Source: Limnobacter thiooxidans
GTDB taxonomy: Bacteria > Pseudomonadota > Gammaproteobacteria > Burkholderiales > Burkholderiaceae_B
Reading direction: 5' to 3'
Length of the DNA stretch: 64,000 bases
NCBI RefSeq assembly: GCF_036323495.1
Contig: NZ_AP028947.1
Coordinates: 1,178,001 to 1,242,000 of the forward strand
Shown here: positions 37,418-46,383 of the stretch, in pieces
Position numbering within the stretch: position 1 is the stretch's first letter
Layout: each line of letters begins with the position of its first letter
Made by a program: the position numbers and the translations under genes
Notes under the pieces: model-generated
Seen by the model: the letters and a program-made list of their open reading frames with translations, nothing else
The model's database searches: none
What the model was told of the DNA's origin: nothing

Positions 37418-37627
37418 TTACAGCGCTGTTACGTTTTCAGCTTGTGGGCCTTTCTGACCTTGAGTCACAGTGAAAGACACTTTCTGGCCTTCAGCCAAGG
37501 TTTTGAAGCCGTTGCCCTGAATGGCGCTGAAGTGTACGAACACGTCAGGACCGTTTTCACGGGAAATGAAGCCAAAGCCTTTGGATTCGTTGAAAAATTT
37601 AACTTGACCGGTTACGGTATCAGACAT
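37418..37627 (-). CDS. cold-shock domain protein
   Basis: A 69-residue single-stranded nucleic-acid-binding protein of the CspA family. RNP1 is KGFGFI and RNP2 is VFVHFSAI; the strand order [21 protein letters not shown] is typical. ATG 37627 follows an AGGA site; the longer frame to 37744 is not family-like. The 5' region from 37628 to about 37800 is AT-rich and could be a long leader of the kind known for cold-shock mRNAs, but no conserved element is identifiable by eye. Confidence 0.95.
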   Translation of the reverse strand: MSDTVTGQVKFFNESKGFGFISRENGPDVFVHFSAIQGNGFKTLAEGQKVSFTVTQGQKGPQAENVTAL

Positions 37628-37893
37628 AGCAATATCCTGGATTTCTGAATTGAACAAAATAGCTAAAAAACTGGGTGAAATTCGAGAAACAGAACTATTG
37701 CTTAAGCGGTTTGCCTGAATTGAACTGACCTGAAGTAGCGCCAAATTTTTTTTGCTGAAGTCAGTTTAGGCTTTTCCCACGCTATGTCAAGCACCATTTT
37801 CGATTCAGTCACTTTTTCTTCATATTTCTTTTATAGATCTGTCACGTCCAGTCCGTAGATTTCGTGTCATCGAAATGAAAAACGGATCAGGTT

Positions 37894-38682
37894 ATGGACG
37901 CAATCAAGCACGAACTCAGCAAACAAGACGCCTTGCGCAATGCGGTGTACCTTAGCAGCCCCGCTCGCGCACAGGGGCCGTCACTTGAGGTTTGCTTGGC
38001 TAAAACCGCTGCTGAAGTACTTGAGGCCCAGAAGCTGCGATTTAATATATTTTCTGAAGAATATGGTGCGGACTTGGGCACCAACGGCATTGATCACGAT
38101 GTGTTTGATGCGTATTGCGATCACTTGTTGGTCAGAAACAGCCAAACGGGTGAGGTGGTCGGCACGTACCGAATTCTTGCCCCAGAAAACGCCGCACGTT
38201 TGAAATGCTGGTATTCCGAAACCGAGTTTTTCATGAATCGCATTGAGCGTTTGCGCAAAAGCACCGTGGAAGTAGGGCGTTCCTGTGTGCACCCTGAATA
38301 CCGCAATGGTGCGGCCATCATGCTGCTGTGGAGCGGTATTGCCCAGTACATGAAGCATGGCGGCTACAAGCACTTGATCGGCTGTGCCAGCGTGAGCCTT
38401 CGCGACGGCGGCCATCAGGCTGCAAGCCTGTTCAAACAGCTTGAGCCCCATCTGGCTGAAGCCAGTTGTCAGGTTTTCCCCAAAAACCGCCTGCCGGTTG
38501 AGCGCTTGCGCTGTGATGTGGAAATTGAACCGCCTCCCTTGGTGAAAGGCTACTTGCGCCTGGGTGCGGTGGTGTGCGGCGAACCAGCTTGGGATCCGGA
38601 TTTCAATACAGCTGATTTCATGATGCTGCTTTCTATTGACCGCATGAGCCCGCGGTATGCGAGGCACTTCGGGTTCATCTAA
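37894..38682 (+). CDS. OlsB-like GNAT acyltransferase
   Basis: Belongs to the Acetyltransf_5 / OlsB-type proteins (COG3176), whose characterised members make lyso-ornithine lipid from acyl-ACP and ornithine. Visible core: RFNIFSEEYGADLG, DHLLVRNSQTGEVVGTYRIL, VEVGRSCVHPEYRNGAAIMLLWSGIAQYM and IGCASVSLRDGG. It lacks the partner acyltransferase OlsA in the window, so the lipid product is uncertain. At 262 residues the length is typical. It is followed by a family-1 palindrome pair. Confidence 0.82.
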   Translation: MDAIKHELSKQDALRNAVYLSSPARAQGPSLEVCLAKTAAEVLEAQKLRFNIFSEEYGADLGTNGIDHDVFDAYCDHLLVRNSQTGEVVGTYRILAPENAARLKCWYSETEFFMNRIERLRKSTVEVGRSCVHPEYRNGAAIMLLWSGIAQYMKHGGYKHLIGCASVSLRDGGHQAASLFKQLEPHLAEASCQVFPKNRLPVERLRCDVEIEPPPLVKGYLRLGAVVCGEPAWDPDFNTADFMMLLSIDRMSPRYARHFGFI

Positions 38683-38757
38683 GTCCGTTGGTTGTACCTG
38701 TCTTGGCATCTACGTGCGTGGTTTTGCCTCCTCGGCGTGCCTTGCCCGATTTGGCAC

Positions 38758-38883
38758 GAAAAGCCGCTGATCCCTTTTTGAACGACGGCTTTGCATTCAC
38801 CGAAACCCGACAAAAAAGACGGTCGGGTTTCGGCGTCGCGCTGCGCACGAGCTTTGAAGCCTTGTTCAACGGGACGGCTTTTC
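38758..38883. repeat. family-1 long palindrome, copy 2A
   Basis: Perfect foot GAAAAGCCG (38758-38766) / CGGCTTTTC (38875-38883), differing from copies 1A and 1B by compensating changes. The apical stem is perfect, CGAAACCCGAC (38801-38811) / 38822-38832, around the 10-nt loop 38812-38821 (aaaaaagacg). Orientation is as 1A. It lies 75 bp after the acyltransferase stop and is preceded by the same 22-bp word as copy 1A. Confidence 0.87.
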
Positions 38884-39050
38884 TGAATGTGCCGAACATG
38901 CAAGTGCACTGCAGTAAGGCCAGCAGCAGCGCCTCAGTGCGCAGCCTACTGGGGCTTAGTGAGCTTCATCGCCTGCTCACTTGCGTGCGATGAGTCATTA
39001 CCAGTTCCAAGCCCGCCCGGCAGCGAGGTTCCAGTCGTTTCGCCATTCAA

Positions 39051-39172
39051 GAAAACCTGCCCGTTCGAATTCACATGCAACGTTCGGCGTAAAGCCGACA
39101 ACAGACTCGACCATCCGTTTTGTCGAGTCTGTTGAGTCAATGTGGATTTCAAAAAGGGACTTACAGGTTTTC
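39051..39172. repeat. family-1 long palindrome, copy 2B
   Basis: Perfect foot GAAAACCTG (39051-39059) / CAGGTTTTC (39164-39172). Perfect 13-bp apical stem CAACAGACTCGAC (39099-39111) / GTCGAGTCTGTTG (39122-39134) around the 10-nt loop catccgtttt (39112-39121). The variable stem centre is AGA/TCT, versus CCC/GGG in 1B and ACA/TGT in 3B. It is inverted relative to 2A, 167 bp away. Confidence 0.88.
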
Positions 39173-39180
39173 TGGCGAGG

Positions 39181-39258
39181 GACTGGAATTCGCGCCGGGT
39201 GGGCGCAAAAACAGTATCTGACTGGAGCTCGCGCCGGTTGGGCGCAAAAACCGCATGT
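39181..39258. repeat. two tandem 39-bp tail units after palindrome 2B
   Basis: Units 39181-39219 and 39220-39258 share GACTGGAnnTCGCGCCGGnTGGGCGCAAAAAC with few differences. Each core can fold as GCGCC/GGCGC. It ends 8 bp before the ppx stop codon. Confidence 0.8.
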
Positions 39259-39266
39259 AACCGCAA

Positions 39267-40769
39267 TTACTGCCTGCGCGTGACCAGCTCCAGATTCAAC
39301 CCAATACGCTGCCATTGCTCAAACTCGGTTTCCAGGCTGTATTGGGTCAACGGGTGATCCAGCAACCAATTTTTGGGCACGCTAAGCTGTACCCCTTGCT
39401 CCTGCAGTTTCACCCTCAGTTCTGGCAAGGCTTCAACTTCGCGGCGACGAAGGAACAGTGCCGCCAGTCGCAAGCACATGGGTGCCGCCCACTGAATCGC
39501 TGTATTTGCAATTTCACTGACTTTGCCCAGCTTGCCGTTGTGGGCTAGCACCCAAGTAGACAGTAGCAACTGCTCGCGTTTCGAGAAGCCGGGCATGTCT
39601 GCATTACTTAGAATGTACGCGGCGTGCTTGTGGTGCCCGTTGTGGCCGATGGAAAGGCCAATTTCATGCAACATGGCAGCCCACCTCAACATGGGCAACT
39701 GTCTTTTCAACAAAGGTTGCTGTTTCAGCAGTTGACTGAACAGCATTTCTGCAAGAACTTTGACTTTCTCGGCGTGTTGCGTATCAATTTTGTAACGATG
39801 CAAAAATTGCGCAACGGTAATTTCCCGCATGTCGTCATTGTGTTGCCGGCCCAGCATGTCGTAAAGCAAACCTTGGCGCAATGCGCCGTCGGTCACATCC
39901 ATGTGTTCCAGTTCCAGTTCCTCGAACACGGCGCTCATCACAGCCAGCCCTCCGGGCATCATGGGCAGGCGGTCTGGCTTCAGGCCTTCCAGCGTTACTT
40001 GGTCCAAATGACCCGCCGCGGTGACGTGTTCTCGGATCAGCCGCAATCCTTCCGCCGAAATGCCATGTTCGGTGAATCCGTTGGCCACGCAGATTTCTGC
40101 CAAGGCACGGGCTGTACCCGATGAACCAATGGCATGGGTCCAACCCTTGTCAATCATTTGGCGACGCAGCACCGCCACTTCCTTGCGGGCTGCCATCACG
40201 GCATTTTTCATCGCCTTGGGTTGGATACTGCCATCTGCGAAATACTGTTGCGCCGTGCTCACACAACCGATGTATAGGCTTTCCATCACATCGGGTTCGT
40301 AGTCATCGCCAATGATGAATTCGGTGGAGCCACCACCGATGTCCACGACCAGGCGTTTGCCCTGGCCAATGGGCAATTGGTGTGCCACACCGCAGTACAC
40401 CAGGCGAGCTTCTTCAACGCCGGAAATGACGTCGATCGGAAATCCGAGGGCTTCTTCTGCTTTGGCAATGAATTCAGAGGCGTTGCGGGCCACCCGCACT
40501 GCGTTGGTGGCTACTGCCCTTACTTCGCTCGGCTTGAAGGAGCGCAGGCGTTCCCCAAAGCGGCTGAGGGCATTCAGTGCGCGTTCTTGGCTGGCTTCAT
40601 CCAGCTGCTTGTGCTCATTCAGGCCAGCCCCCAATCGGACGGGTTCCCTCAAGGAATCGATGATGTAAATTTGGGATTGCTTGTTCAGCTCTTCAACGCG
40701 GGCAACAATCATGCGAAAACTGCTGGAACCCATGTCGACGGCTGCAATTAACTGGCGAGGCTTGGACAT
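39267..40769 (-). CDS. ppx: exopolyphosphatase (Ppx/GppA family)
   Basis: Hydrolyses terminal phosphates of polyphosphate or pppGpp. The ASKHA fold shows the two phosphate loops, AAVDMGSSSFRMIVARVE at the N-terminus and VVDIGGGSTEFIIGDD near residue 140; PGGLAVMSAVFEELELEHM lies in domain 2. The C-terminal HD-like helical domain begins near residue 310 (HRYKIDTQHAEKVKVLAEML...WAAMLHEIGLSIGHNGHHKHAAYIL). At 500 residues it is the long Ppx form. It is divergent from ppk, so polyphosphate synthesis and breakdown share a 144-bp control region. Confidence 0.93.
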   Translation of the reverse strand: MSKPRQLIAAVDMGSSSFRMIVARVEELNKQSQIYIIDSLREPVRLGAGLNEHKQLDEASQERALNALSRFGERLRSFKPSEVRAVATNAVRVARNASEFIAKAEEALGFPIDVISGVEEARLVYCGVAHQLPIGQGKRLVVDIGGGSTEFIIGDDYEPDVMESLYIGCVSTAQQYFADGSIQPKAMKNAVMAARKEVAVLRRQMIDKGWTHAIGSSGTARALAEICVANGFTEHGISAEGLRLIREHVTAAGHLDQVTLEGLKPDRLPMMPGGLAVMSAVFEELELEHMDVTDGALRQGLLYDMLGRQHNDDMREITVAQFLHRYKIDTQHAEKVKVLAEMLFSQLLKQQPLLKRQLPMLRWAAMLHEIGLSIGHNGHHKHAAYILSNADMPGFSKREQLLLSTWVLAHNGKLGKVSEIANTAIQWAAPMCLRLAALFLRRREVEALPELRVKLQEQGVQLSVPKNWLLDHPLTQYSLETEFEQWQRIGLNLELVTRRQ

Positions 40770-40847
40770 TGTGTGTGCTGTGTTTCAGGTCAGGCGCTAG
40801 GATGCCACAAATGAGACCCCCTGGCTTTGTTTGTATCCATTTGAACA

Positions 40848-40881
40848 CTTTCAAATGTTTGTCACAATTTTGAAATACCAT
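40848..40881 (+). promoter_or_regulatory. candidate PhoB box and -10 of ppk
   Basis: CTTTCAA-ATGT-TTGTCAC (40848-40865) fits the pho-box layout of two 7-bp repeats separated by 4 bp; by my count it agrees with the E. coli consensus at 14 of 18 positions. A TACCAT hexamer (40876-40881) lies 10 nt further, where a PhoB-dependent -10 would be, 33 bp before the proposed ppk start. Confidence 0.5.
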
Positions 40882-40913
40882 CCACGGTATCTAATCCAAA
40901 CTTGGAGTTTTCC

Positions 40914-43052
40914 TTGAAAGTTGCCGCTGTCCTCGACGTTGCACCCAACAAAGACCTGTACCTGAACAGGGAACTGGGCGTATTGGCTTTTAACCGCCGC
41001 GTGCTGGCCATGGCCGAGGATGAAAGCGTACCTTTGCTGGAACGGCTTAAATACCTGTGTATTGTGTCCAGCAACATGGATGAGTTTTTCGAAATTCGTG
41101 TGTCGGGTCTGCAGGAGCAAATTCGTCAAAATCCCGATTTCAGGGACAAGGACGGATTGAGTGCACTTGAAACTCTCCACCGGGTTTCAGCTGTATCCCA
41201 GGAAATTGTGGAACTTCAGTATCGCCTTTTCAATGATTCCGTATTGCCTGCCATGCGGGAGCAGGGCATTGCACTAATGACCCTGGCCACCTGGAATGAA
41301 GAGCAGGCGCATTGGGCGCGGCAGTACTTCCGCAATGAAGTGCTGCCTGTGCTGACACCGATTGGCCTGGACCCCGCACATCCGTTCCCCCGCGTGTTGA
41401 ACAAGTCACTGAACTTCGCAGTGGAGTTGACTGGTCACGATGCGTTTGGTCGAGCATCCAATGTGGCCATTGTGCAGGCCCCACGCGCATTGCCACGCCT
41501 GATCCGGATGCCATCCAACCTGTCGGGCTATGAACATGGCTTCGTCATGTTGACCTCTATTCTGCAAGCCTTCATTCCCGAGTTGTTTCCCGGCATGGAA
41601 GTGCATGGTGTGTACCAGTTCCGGGTCACACGCAACAGCGACCTGTATGTGGATGAGGAGGAAATCACCAACTTGCGTGTGGCTTTGCAAGGTGAATTGT
41701 CGCAACGGCATTTCGGTGATGCAGTTCGCCTGGAGGTGTCTGACCAAACGTCGCCTGACATGACAGCGCGTTTGCTTAAGGAATTCGGCTTGCCCGAGCA
41801 GGCGCTGTACCGCGTAAACGGCCCAGTCAACCTGGTGCGTTTGATGCAATTGCCGGATTGGGTCGACCGCCCGGACCTGAAGTTCACGCCGTTTACGCCG
41901 GGCCTGCCAGACGCATTGGCCAAACAGTCCGACATCTTCAAGGCCATTCAAAAAGGCGATGTGCTGTTGCATCACCCTTACCAAAGTTTCAGCCCGGTGC
42001 TTGAGTTCATCAAACGGGCGGCAACTGATCCGGAGGTGGTAGCCATCAAGCAAACCATTTACCGCACAGGTACTGAATCGGTGCTGATGGAAAGCCTGCT
42101 TGCAGCAGCACGCAGCGGCAAGGAAGTGACCGTGGTGCTTGAGTTGATGGCGCGGTTTGACGAAGAGGCCAACATCAACTGGGCTTCGAAGCTGGAACGT
42201 GTTGGGGCCCACGTGGTGTACGGTGTAGTGGGGCAGAAAACCCACGCAAAAATGCTGATGGTTGTTCGCCGGGAGAAAACGGAAACAGGCAAGGTGGTGC
42301 TTCGCCGTTATGTGCACCTAGGTACAGGCAACTACCACCCGAAAACCGCGCGTTTGTACACCGACTTTGGTTTGTTCTCCTGTGATGAAGCGCTGGGGCA
42401 GGATGTGCACGAGGTTTTCAATCACCTTACCGGCCTTGGTCGTGCACGCAAGTTGAACAAGATCTGGAATTCACCGTTCAATCTTCACAGCAACGTGGTG
42501 CAGTCGGTTCGCAAGGAAGCGGAGCTGGCCAGGGCTGGCAAGAAGTGCCGCATCATGGCGCGCATGAACGCCTTGCTTGAACCGCATTTGATCAATGAGC
42601 TTTATGCCGCTTCGCAAGCGGGTGTGAAAATTGACCTGATTGTTCGAGGCGTGTGTGCCTTGCGCCCTGGTGTGGCAGGCCTGAGCGACAACATCACTGT
42701 GCGGTCAGTGGTGGGGCGTTTGCTGGAACACAGCCGGGTATTTTATTTCAGCAACGATGGTGAAGAAGAGGTGTTCATTTCCAGCGCCGACTGGATGGAC
42801 CGAAACTTCTTCCGCCGTGTTGAACTGGCCGTTCCCATCACCGATAAAAAGCTGAAAAAGCGTGTGATTGACGAGGGTTTGAAAGCCTTGCTGGCGGACA
42901 ACATTCTGGCTTGGGTGATGGATGCGCAAGGAAACTACACCCGTAAAAAGCCGACCGGCGCACGCCGGGTGAATTCGCAGGTTTACCTGTTGAGTTCTTT
43001 GTCTACCAACTTCAGCGGACAGAACGAACCCACTTCAACCAGTCTTCCCTGA
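40914..43052 (+). CDS. ppk: polyphosphate kinase 1
   Basis: Reversibly polymerises the gamma-phosphate of ATP into polyphosphate. N-terminal domain (LYLNRELGVLAFNRRVLAMA; SSNMDEFFEIRVSGLQEQ), head domain, and two C-terminal catalytic domains with the autophosphorylated His in VGQKTHAKMLMVVRRE and the RYVHLGTGNYHPKTARLYTDFG loop; RGVCALRPGVAGLSDNI is the second conserved block. No ATG is available at the right place: TTG 40914 has GGAG six bases upstream, and another in-frame TTG at 40902 is possible. About 712 residues, normal length. Confidence 0.95.
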   Translation: MKVAAVLDVAPNKDLYLNRELGVLAFNRRVLAMAEDESVPLLERLKYLCIVSSNMDEFFEIRVSGLQEQIRQNPDFRDKDGLSALETLHRVSAVSQEIVELQYRLFNDSVLPAMREQGIALMTLATWNEEQAHWARQYFRNEVLPVLTPIGLDPAHPFPRVLNKSLNFAVELTGHDAFGRASNVAIVQAPRALPRLIRMPSNLSGYEHGFVMLTSILQAFIPELFPGMEVHGVYQFRVTRNSDLYVDEEEITNLRVALQGELSQRHFGDAVRLEVSDQTSPDMTARLLKEFGLPEQALYRVNGPVNLVRLMQLPDWVDRPDLKFTPFTPGLPDALAKQSDIFKAIQKGDVLLHHPYQSFSPVLEFIKRAATDPEVVAIKQTIYRTGTESVLMESLLAAARSGKEVTVVLELMARFDEEANINWASKLERVGAHVVYGVVGQKTHAKMLMVVRREKTETGKVVLRRYVHLGTGNYHPKTARLYTDFGLFSCDEALGQDVHEVFNHLTGLGRARKLNKIWNSPFNLHSNVVQSVRKEAELARAGKKCRIMARMNALLEPHLINELYAASQAGVKIDLIVRGVCALRPGVAGLSDNITVRSVVGRLLEHSRVFYFSNDGEEEVFISSADWMDRNFFRRVELAVPITDKKLKKRVIDEGLKALLADNILAWVMDAQGNYTRKKPTGARRVNSQVYLLSSLSTNFSGQNEPTSTSLP

Positions 43053-43094
43053 ATCGGTGAAACAGTGGGAACTGTGTATTGATTGAGCGCAACT

Positions 43095-43128
43095 GAGGTT
43101 TCCTTTTGATACTGTTTAAGGAAACCTC
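43095..43128 (+). promoter_or_regulatory. perfect hairpin enclosing the ribosome site of the next gene
   Basis: GAGGTTTCCTT (43095-43105) pairs perfectly over 11 bp with AAGGAAACCTC (43118-43128), loop 12 nt. The right arm contains the AAGGA ribosome-binding site of the gene starting at 43130. No T-run follows, so it is not a simple terminator. It could act as a translational switch or RNA thermometer, by inference. Confidence 0.6.
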
Positions 43129-43129
43129 G

Positions 43130-43999
43130 ATGACAACCATTTCAAATGTTGGCGTGCAGTCTGTTAGCAACACCGATTCAAGCGCTTCATCCCGTCAGGG
43201 TTCGTCTCGTCATTCCGCGAGCCTTGGTCAAATTTTGAAAACAGCCGGTGTCTTGGCCTTGGCTTTGAGCGGCGGTGCGCAAGCCCGACCGATGGACAGT
43301 TTTTCCCACGCCCGAAATTTGAATCAGGATGGAAACGGTGGCGATTACCACTCACCGTATGGCTACAAAACGCTGTGCGAGTCCGGCATCATTGATCACT
43401 ATGCCAAAGGCATGAGTTATGAAGATTGCCTGGTCGAAGAAAATACCGCGATCGATAAGATAAAGGACAGCAAACCGCTCGCTCTGCTGAAACGGTGTTA
43501 CACCGGCAGCGGAAGCTTGTCCGGGGCATTGACGGGGGTCAGCCTGGCGTCGTTGATTGGATGCACAGGGCCTGGCGCAGTGATGTCGGCTATTTCTATT
43601 TCCCTGGCAGGGGTGGCTTTGCTGCCCACCACCATCTGTGGTGGTGTTTATGCCACCATCAGAAGTCGTATTCGTGACAGCCGCGAAGAGGCCGATGATT
43701 GCTGCAAGCACTTTCCGACACTGGCTGTAGTTCAGGCCAATGAAGCAAAAGCTGCCGCCAATAACACCGCCACTGGGGCTGGGCCAGCTGCTTCCAATAC
43801 CAGTCAGGCGCTTGTGCCCGCAGCGGCGGTTCAATCTTCAAACGAAACAGCAACCGTTCATCCAGTCGCATCAATAACGTTGCCTAAAATCCCCAACTCG
43901 ACCAGCACACAACAGGTTAAAACATTGTCGAATTCCACCACGGTTACCACGGTGACCACAGTGACCAACACCACGGTGAGCCATCACCCAAAACCTTGA
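43130..43999 (+). CDS. orphan secreted or membrane protein (289 aa)
   Basis: No family recognised. A Ser-rich, positively charged N-terminal stretch of about 32 residues precedes a hydrophobic segment with a signal-peptidase-like end (LGQILKTAGVLALALSGGAQA-RP), so an extended signal peptide is plausible. A Cys-containing region (LCESGIIDHYAKGMSYEDCLVEENTA), a Gly/Ala/Ser hydrophobic stretch (near 130-175) and a long low-complexity Ala/Asn/Ser/Thr tail ending in NSTTVTTVTTVTNTTV follow. ATG 43130 lies directly after a hairpin that contains its ribosome site. Convergent with relA. Confidence 0.7.
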   Translation: MTTISNVGVQSVSNTDSSASSRQGSSRHSASLGQILKTAGVLALALSGGAQARPMDSFSHARNLNQDGNGGDYHSPYGYKTLCESGIIDHYAKGMSYEDCLVEENTAIDKIKDSKPLALLKRCYTGSGSLSGALTGVSLASLIGCTGPGAVMSAISISLAGVALLPTTICGGVYATIRSRIRDSREEADDCCKHFPTLAVVQANEAKAAANNTATGAGPAASNTSQALVPAAAVQSSNETATVHPVASITLPKIPNSTSTQQVKTLSNSTTVTTVTTVTNTTVSHHPKP

Positions 44000-44058
44000 G
44001 TTCGGAGACTCCCCATGAAGAGCGTCCGTAACAATTAGTGATTGAATGAATCGGGGGG

Positions 44059-46353
44059 TTATCGCCTGCGGACTTCAAACACGCCGTTGATTTCCAGTAG
44101 GTGCGACAGTGCGGCGCGCAACTGCTCGCCGCTGCTGACCTCTGCGGTGAATTGCATTTTGGCCACGCCGCGCTGGGTTTCGGTTTGCACACCGATGACA
44201 TTGATTTTGTCTTTTGAAAACACTTCGGTGATGTCGCGCAGCAGGCCCTGCCTGTCATTGGCTGCCACTGAAATGTCCACAGGGTAATGAAGGCCTGACG
44301 ATTCTCCCCAAGTGGTTTCAATCAGTCTTTCAGGCTGGCGGCGCATGACTTCAGCCAGGTTTGAACAACCCAGACGGTGAATAGACACGCCTTTGCCTCG
44401 GGTGACAAATCCGATAATTGGATCGGGTGGGGCAGGGCGGCAGCAGCGTGCGAGGTTGGTCATCAGCGTACTGACGCCAACTACGAGCACACCTGATTCT
44501 TTTCCTGCCGTGTTACCCAACGAGCCAGGCCTGCGCTTGTTGAGAATTTCAATCTGTTCTTCTTCGGACAGGGGGCCGCCGGGCTGCTGTTCACTGCGCA
44601 GCGCATTCTCAATTACACGTGGGCGTATTTCTTCACGGGCCAGTGCCACGTAAAGGTCGTCGGGTTTTTCATACCCCAGTTTTTGAGCCAGTAATTCAAG
44701 ATTTTGCGCGGTTTGACCTATGCGTTGCAATTCGCGTTCGACGATTGCGCGGCCCCGCTCCAGCGTTTCCTTGCGTTCCTGTTGTGCAAACCACTGCTTG
44801 ACCTTTTGGCGAGCCCTGTGGCTGATGAGGTACTTCTGCGTGGGGTTCAACCAGTCACGCGATGGTCCGGTTGCAGCGTCGCCTCGTGCACTGACAATTT
44901 CAACGGTTTGGCCGTTGTCCAGCGCGGTATTCAACTGAACCATTTGCCCGTTCACTTTGGCGCCACGACAACGGTGACCAAGCTCGGTGTGTACGTGGTA
45001 AGCAAAATCAAGTGGTGTGCTTCCAGTAGGAAGTTCAACCACTTTGGCCTGGGGCGTGAACACGTACACCCGGTCATTCAGGGCGCTGGTTTTCATTTCC
45101 TGGGCCCAGTCGCTGGCCTCGCCCATGGTGTCGGTCACGTCTTTTTGCCAAGCCAACAATTGGCGCAGCAAGGCAATGCGTTCTTCAAACTCGCCTTCGG
45201 CGCGGCTTTCACCGGAATAGCCGTCTTTGCCTGATTCCTTGTAGCGCCAATGCGCAGCGACACCGTACTCGGCAAACTGGTGCATGCCTTCGGTTCGAAT
45301 TTGTACTTCCAGCGTTTTGCCTGTGCTGTCCTGCACCACGGTGTGCAGGCTTTGATATCCGTTGGGTTTGGGCTTGCTGATGTAGTCATCAAACTCATCG
45401 GGAATGGGGGTCCACAAATTGTGAACAATGCCCAAGGCGGTGTAGCAGTCATCGACCGAGTCTACGATGACGCGGCAGGCGCGGACGTCATACAACTTGT
45501 CAAAGCTCAAGCCCTTGCCGCGCATCTTGTTCCAGATGCTGTAAATGTGTTTGGGGCGCCCGCTGATTTCGCAGTGAATGCCGGCAAGCAACAGGTTTTC
45601 CTTGATGCTGGCCATGGCGGATTCAATAAACGCCTCACGCTCAATGCGTTTTTCATCCAACATTTTGGCCACGTTCTTGTACGTGTTGGGCTGCAAAATG
45701 CGGAACGACAAATCCTCAAGTTCCCATTTCAGTTGCCACAAGCCCAAACGATTGGCCAGCGGCGCGTACAGATCCAGTGTTTCCTGTGCATGCGACACTG
45801 CATAGGGCCAAAGCGGGCCTTTTTCGTTTTTGATGTCCTGGTGGCTCGTGAAATGCCGAAGTGTTTGAAGTCGCGAGCACAAACGGATCATGATGACGCG
45901 AATGTCTGTTGACATGGCCAACAGCATTTTGCGCAGGGTTTCAATCTGATCCGCCCAGCGCAATGTTTCAATGGTGGTGCGCGTGGCGCTGGGCCCCACC
46001 ATGGATCGCATCTTGAACAGCTTGCGCAAGCTGGCAAGCATGCGGCCCACTTCGTCGCCAAACTTTTTTTCCATTTGACTTTCAAGGTGCTTGTCAAAAA
46101 ACACCAAGGGGCCCAAGGCACCAGCAATTCGGGTGTTGGCGTCGGCACGCAATTCCGCCAGCAGGTCAGCAACAGCCAGCATGTGCTGAATGGCCGATTC
46201 CTGGGTGTCCAGAATGCGATCTGCGCCGTGAATGCGGGCGTAGTTCAGGGCCTCTTCAACGCGGGCCGCGTCAAACTTGTTGAGCAGCACCAACGCTGGC
46301 GCCGAGCCACTGCCTGTGTTCTCAGAACCCAATGTTGATGAAACTGAAACCAT
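44059..46353 (-). CDS. relA: GTP pyrophosphokinase RelA
   Basis: Ribosome-associated (p)ppGpp synthetase that responds to uncharged tRNA. The N-terminal HD region is degenerate (GALGPLVFFDKHLESQMEKKF where SpoT has HDxxED), so no hydrolysis. The synthetase domain is intact (GRPKHIYSIWNKMRGKG, DCYTALGIVHNLW, NGYQSLHTVVQDS) and carries the acidic EFDD motif typical of monofunctional RelA. TGS (DFAYHVHTELGHRCRGAKVNG), zinc-finger-like (LARCCRPAPPDPIIGFVTRGKG) and ACT domains follow. 764 residues. Together with SpoT at 8.6-10.8 kb it completes the two-enzyme system of this lineage. Confidence 0.96.
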   Translation of the reverse strand: MVSVSSTLGSENTGSGSAPALVLLNKFDAARVEEALNYARIHGADRILDTQESAIQHMLAVADLLAELRADANTRIAGALGPLVFFDKHLESQMEKKFGDEVGRMLASLRKLFKMRSMVGPSATRTTIETLRWADQIETLRKMLLAMSTDIRVIMIRLCSRLQTLRHFTSHQDIKNEKGPLWPYAVSHAQETLDLYAPLANRLGLWQLKWELEDLSFRILQPNTYKNVAKMLDEKRIEREAFIESAMASIKENLLLAGIHCEISGRPKHIYSIWNKMRGKGLSFDKLYDVRACRVIVDSVDDCYTALGIVHNLWTPIPDEFDDYISKPKPNGYQSLHTVVQDSTGKTLEVQIRTEGMHQFAEYGVAAHWRYKESGKDGYSGESRAEGEFEERIALLRQLLAWQKDVTDTMGEASDWAQEMKTSALNDRVYVFTPQAKVVELPTGSTPLDFAYHVHTELGHRCRGAKVNGQMVQLNTALDNGQTVEIVSARGDAATGPSRDWLNPTQKYLISHRARQKVKQWFAQQERKETLERGRAIVERELQRIGQTAQNLELLAQKLGYEKPDDLYVALAREEIRPRVIENALRSEQQPGGPLSEEEQIEILNKRRPGSLGNTAGKESGVLVVGVSTLMTNLARCCRPAPPDPIIGFVTRGKGVSIHRLGCSNLAEVMRRQPERLIETTWGESSGLHYPVDISVAANDRQGLLRDITEVFSKDKINVIGVQTETQRGVAKMQFTAEVSSGEQLRAALSHLLEINGVFEVRRR

Positions 46354-46383
46354 GTGTGCTTGGGTAACTTTGTTAAAGCCAGT

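Noticed and set aside
39181..39258. CRISPR array
   Set aside because: Only two contiguous units with no spacers between them and no cas genes. The same holds for the tails at 8.5 and 48.6 kb and for the minisatellite.
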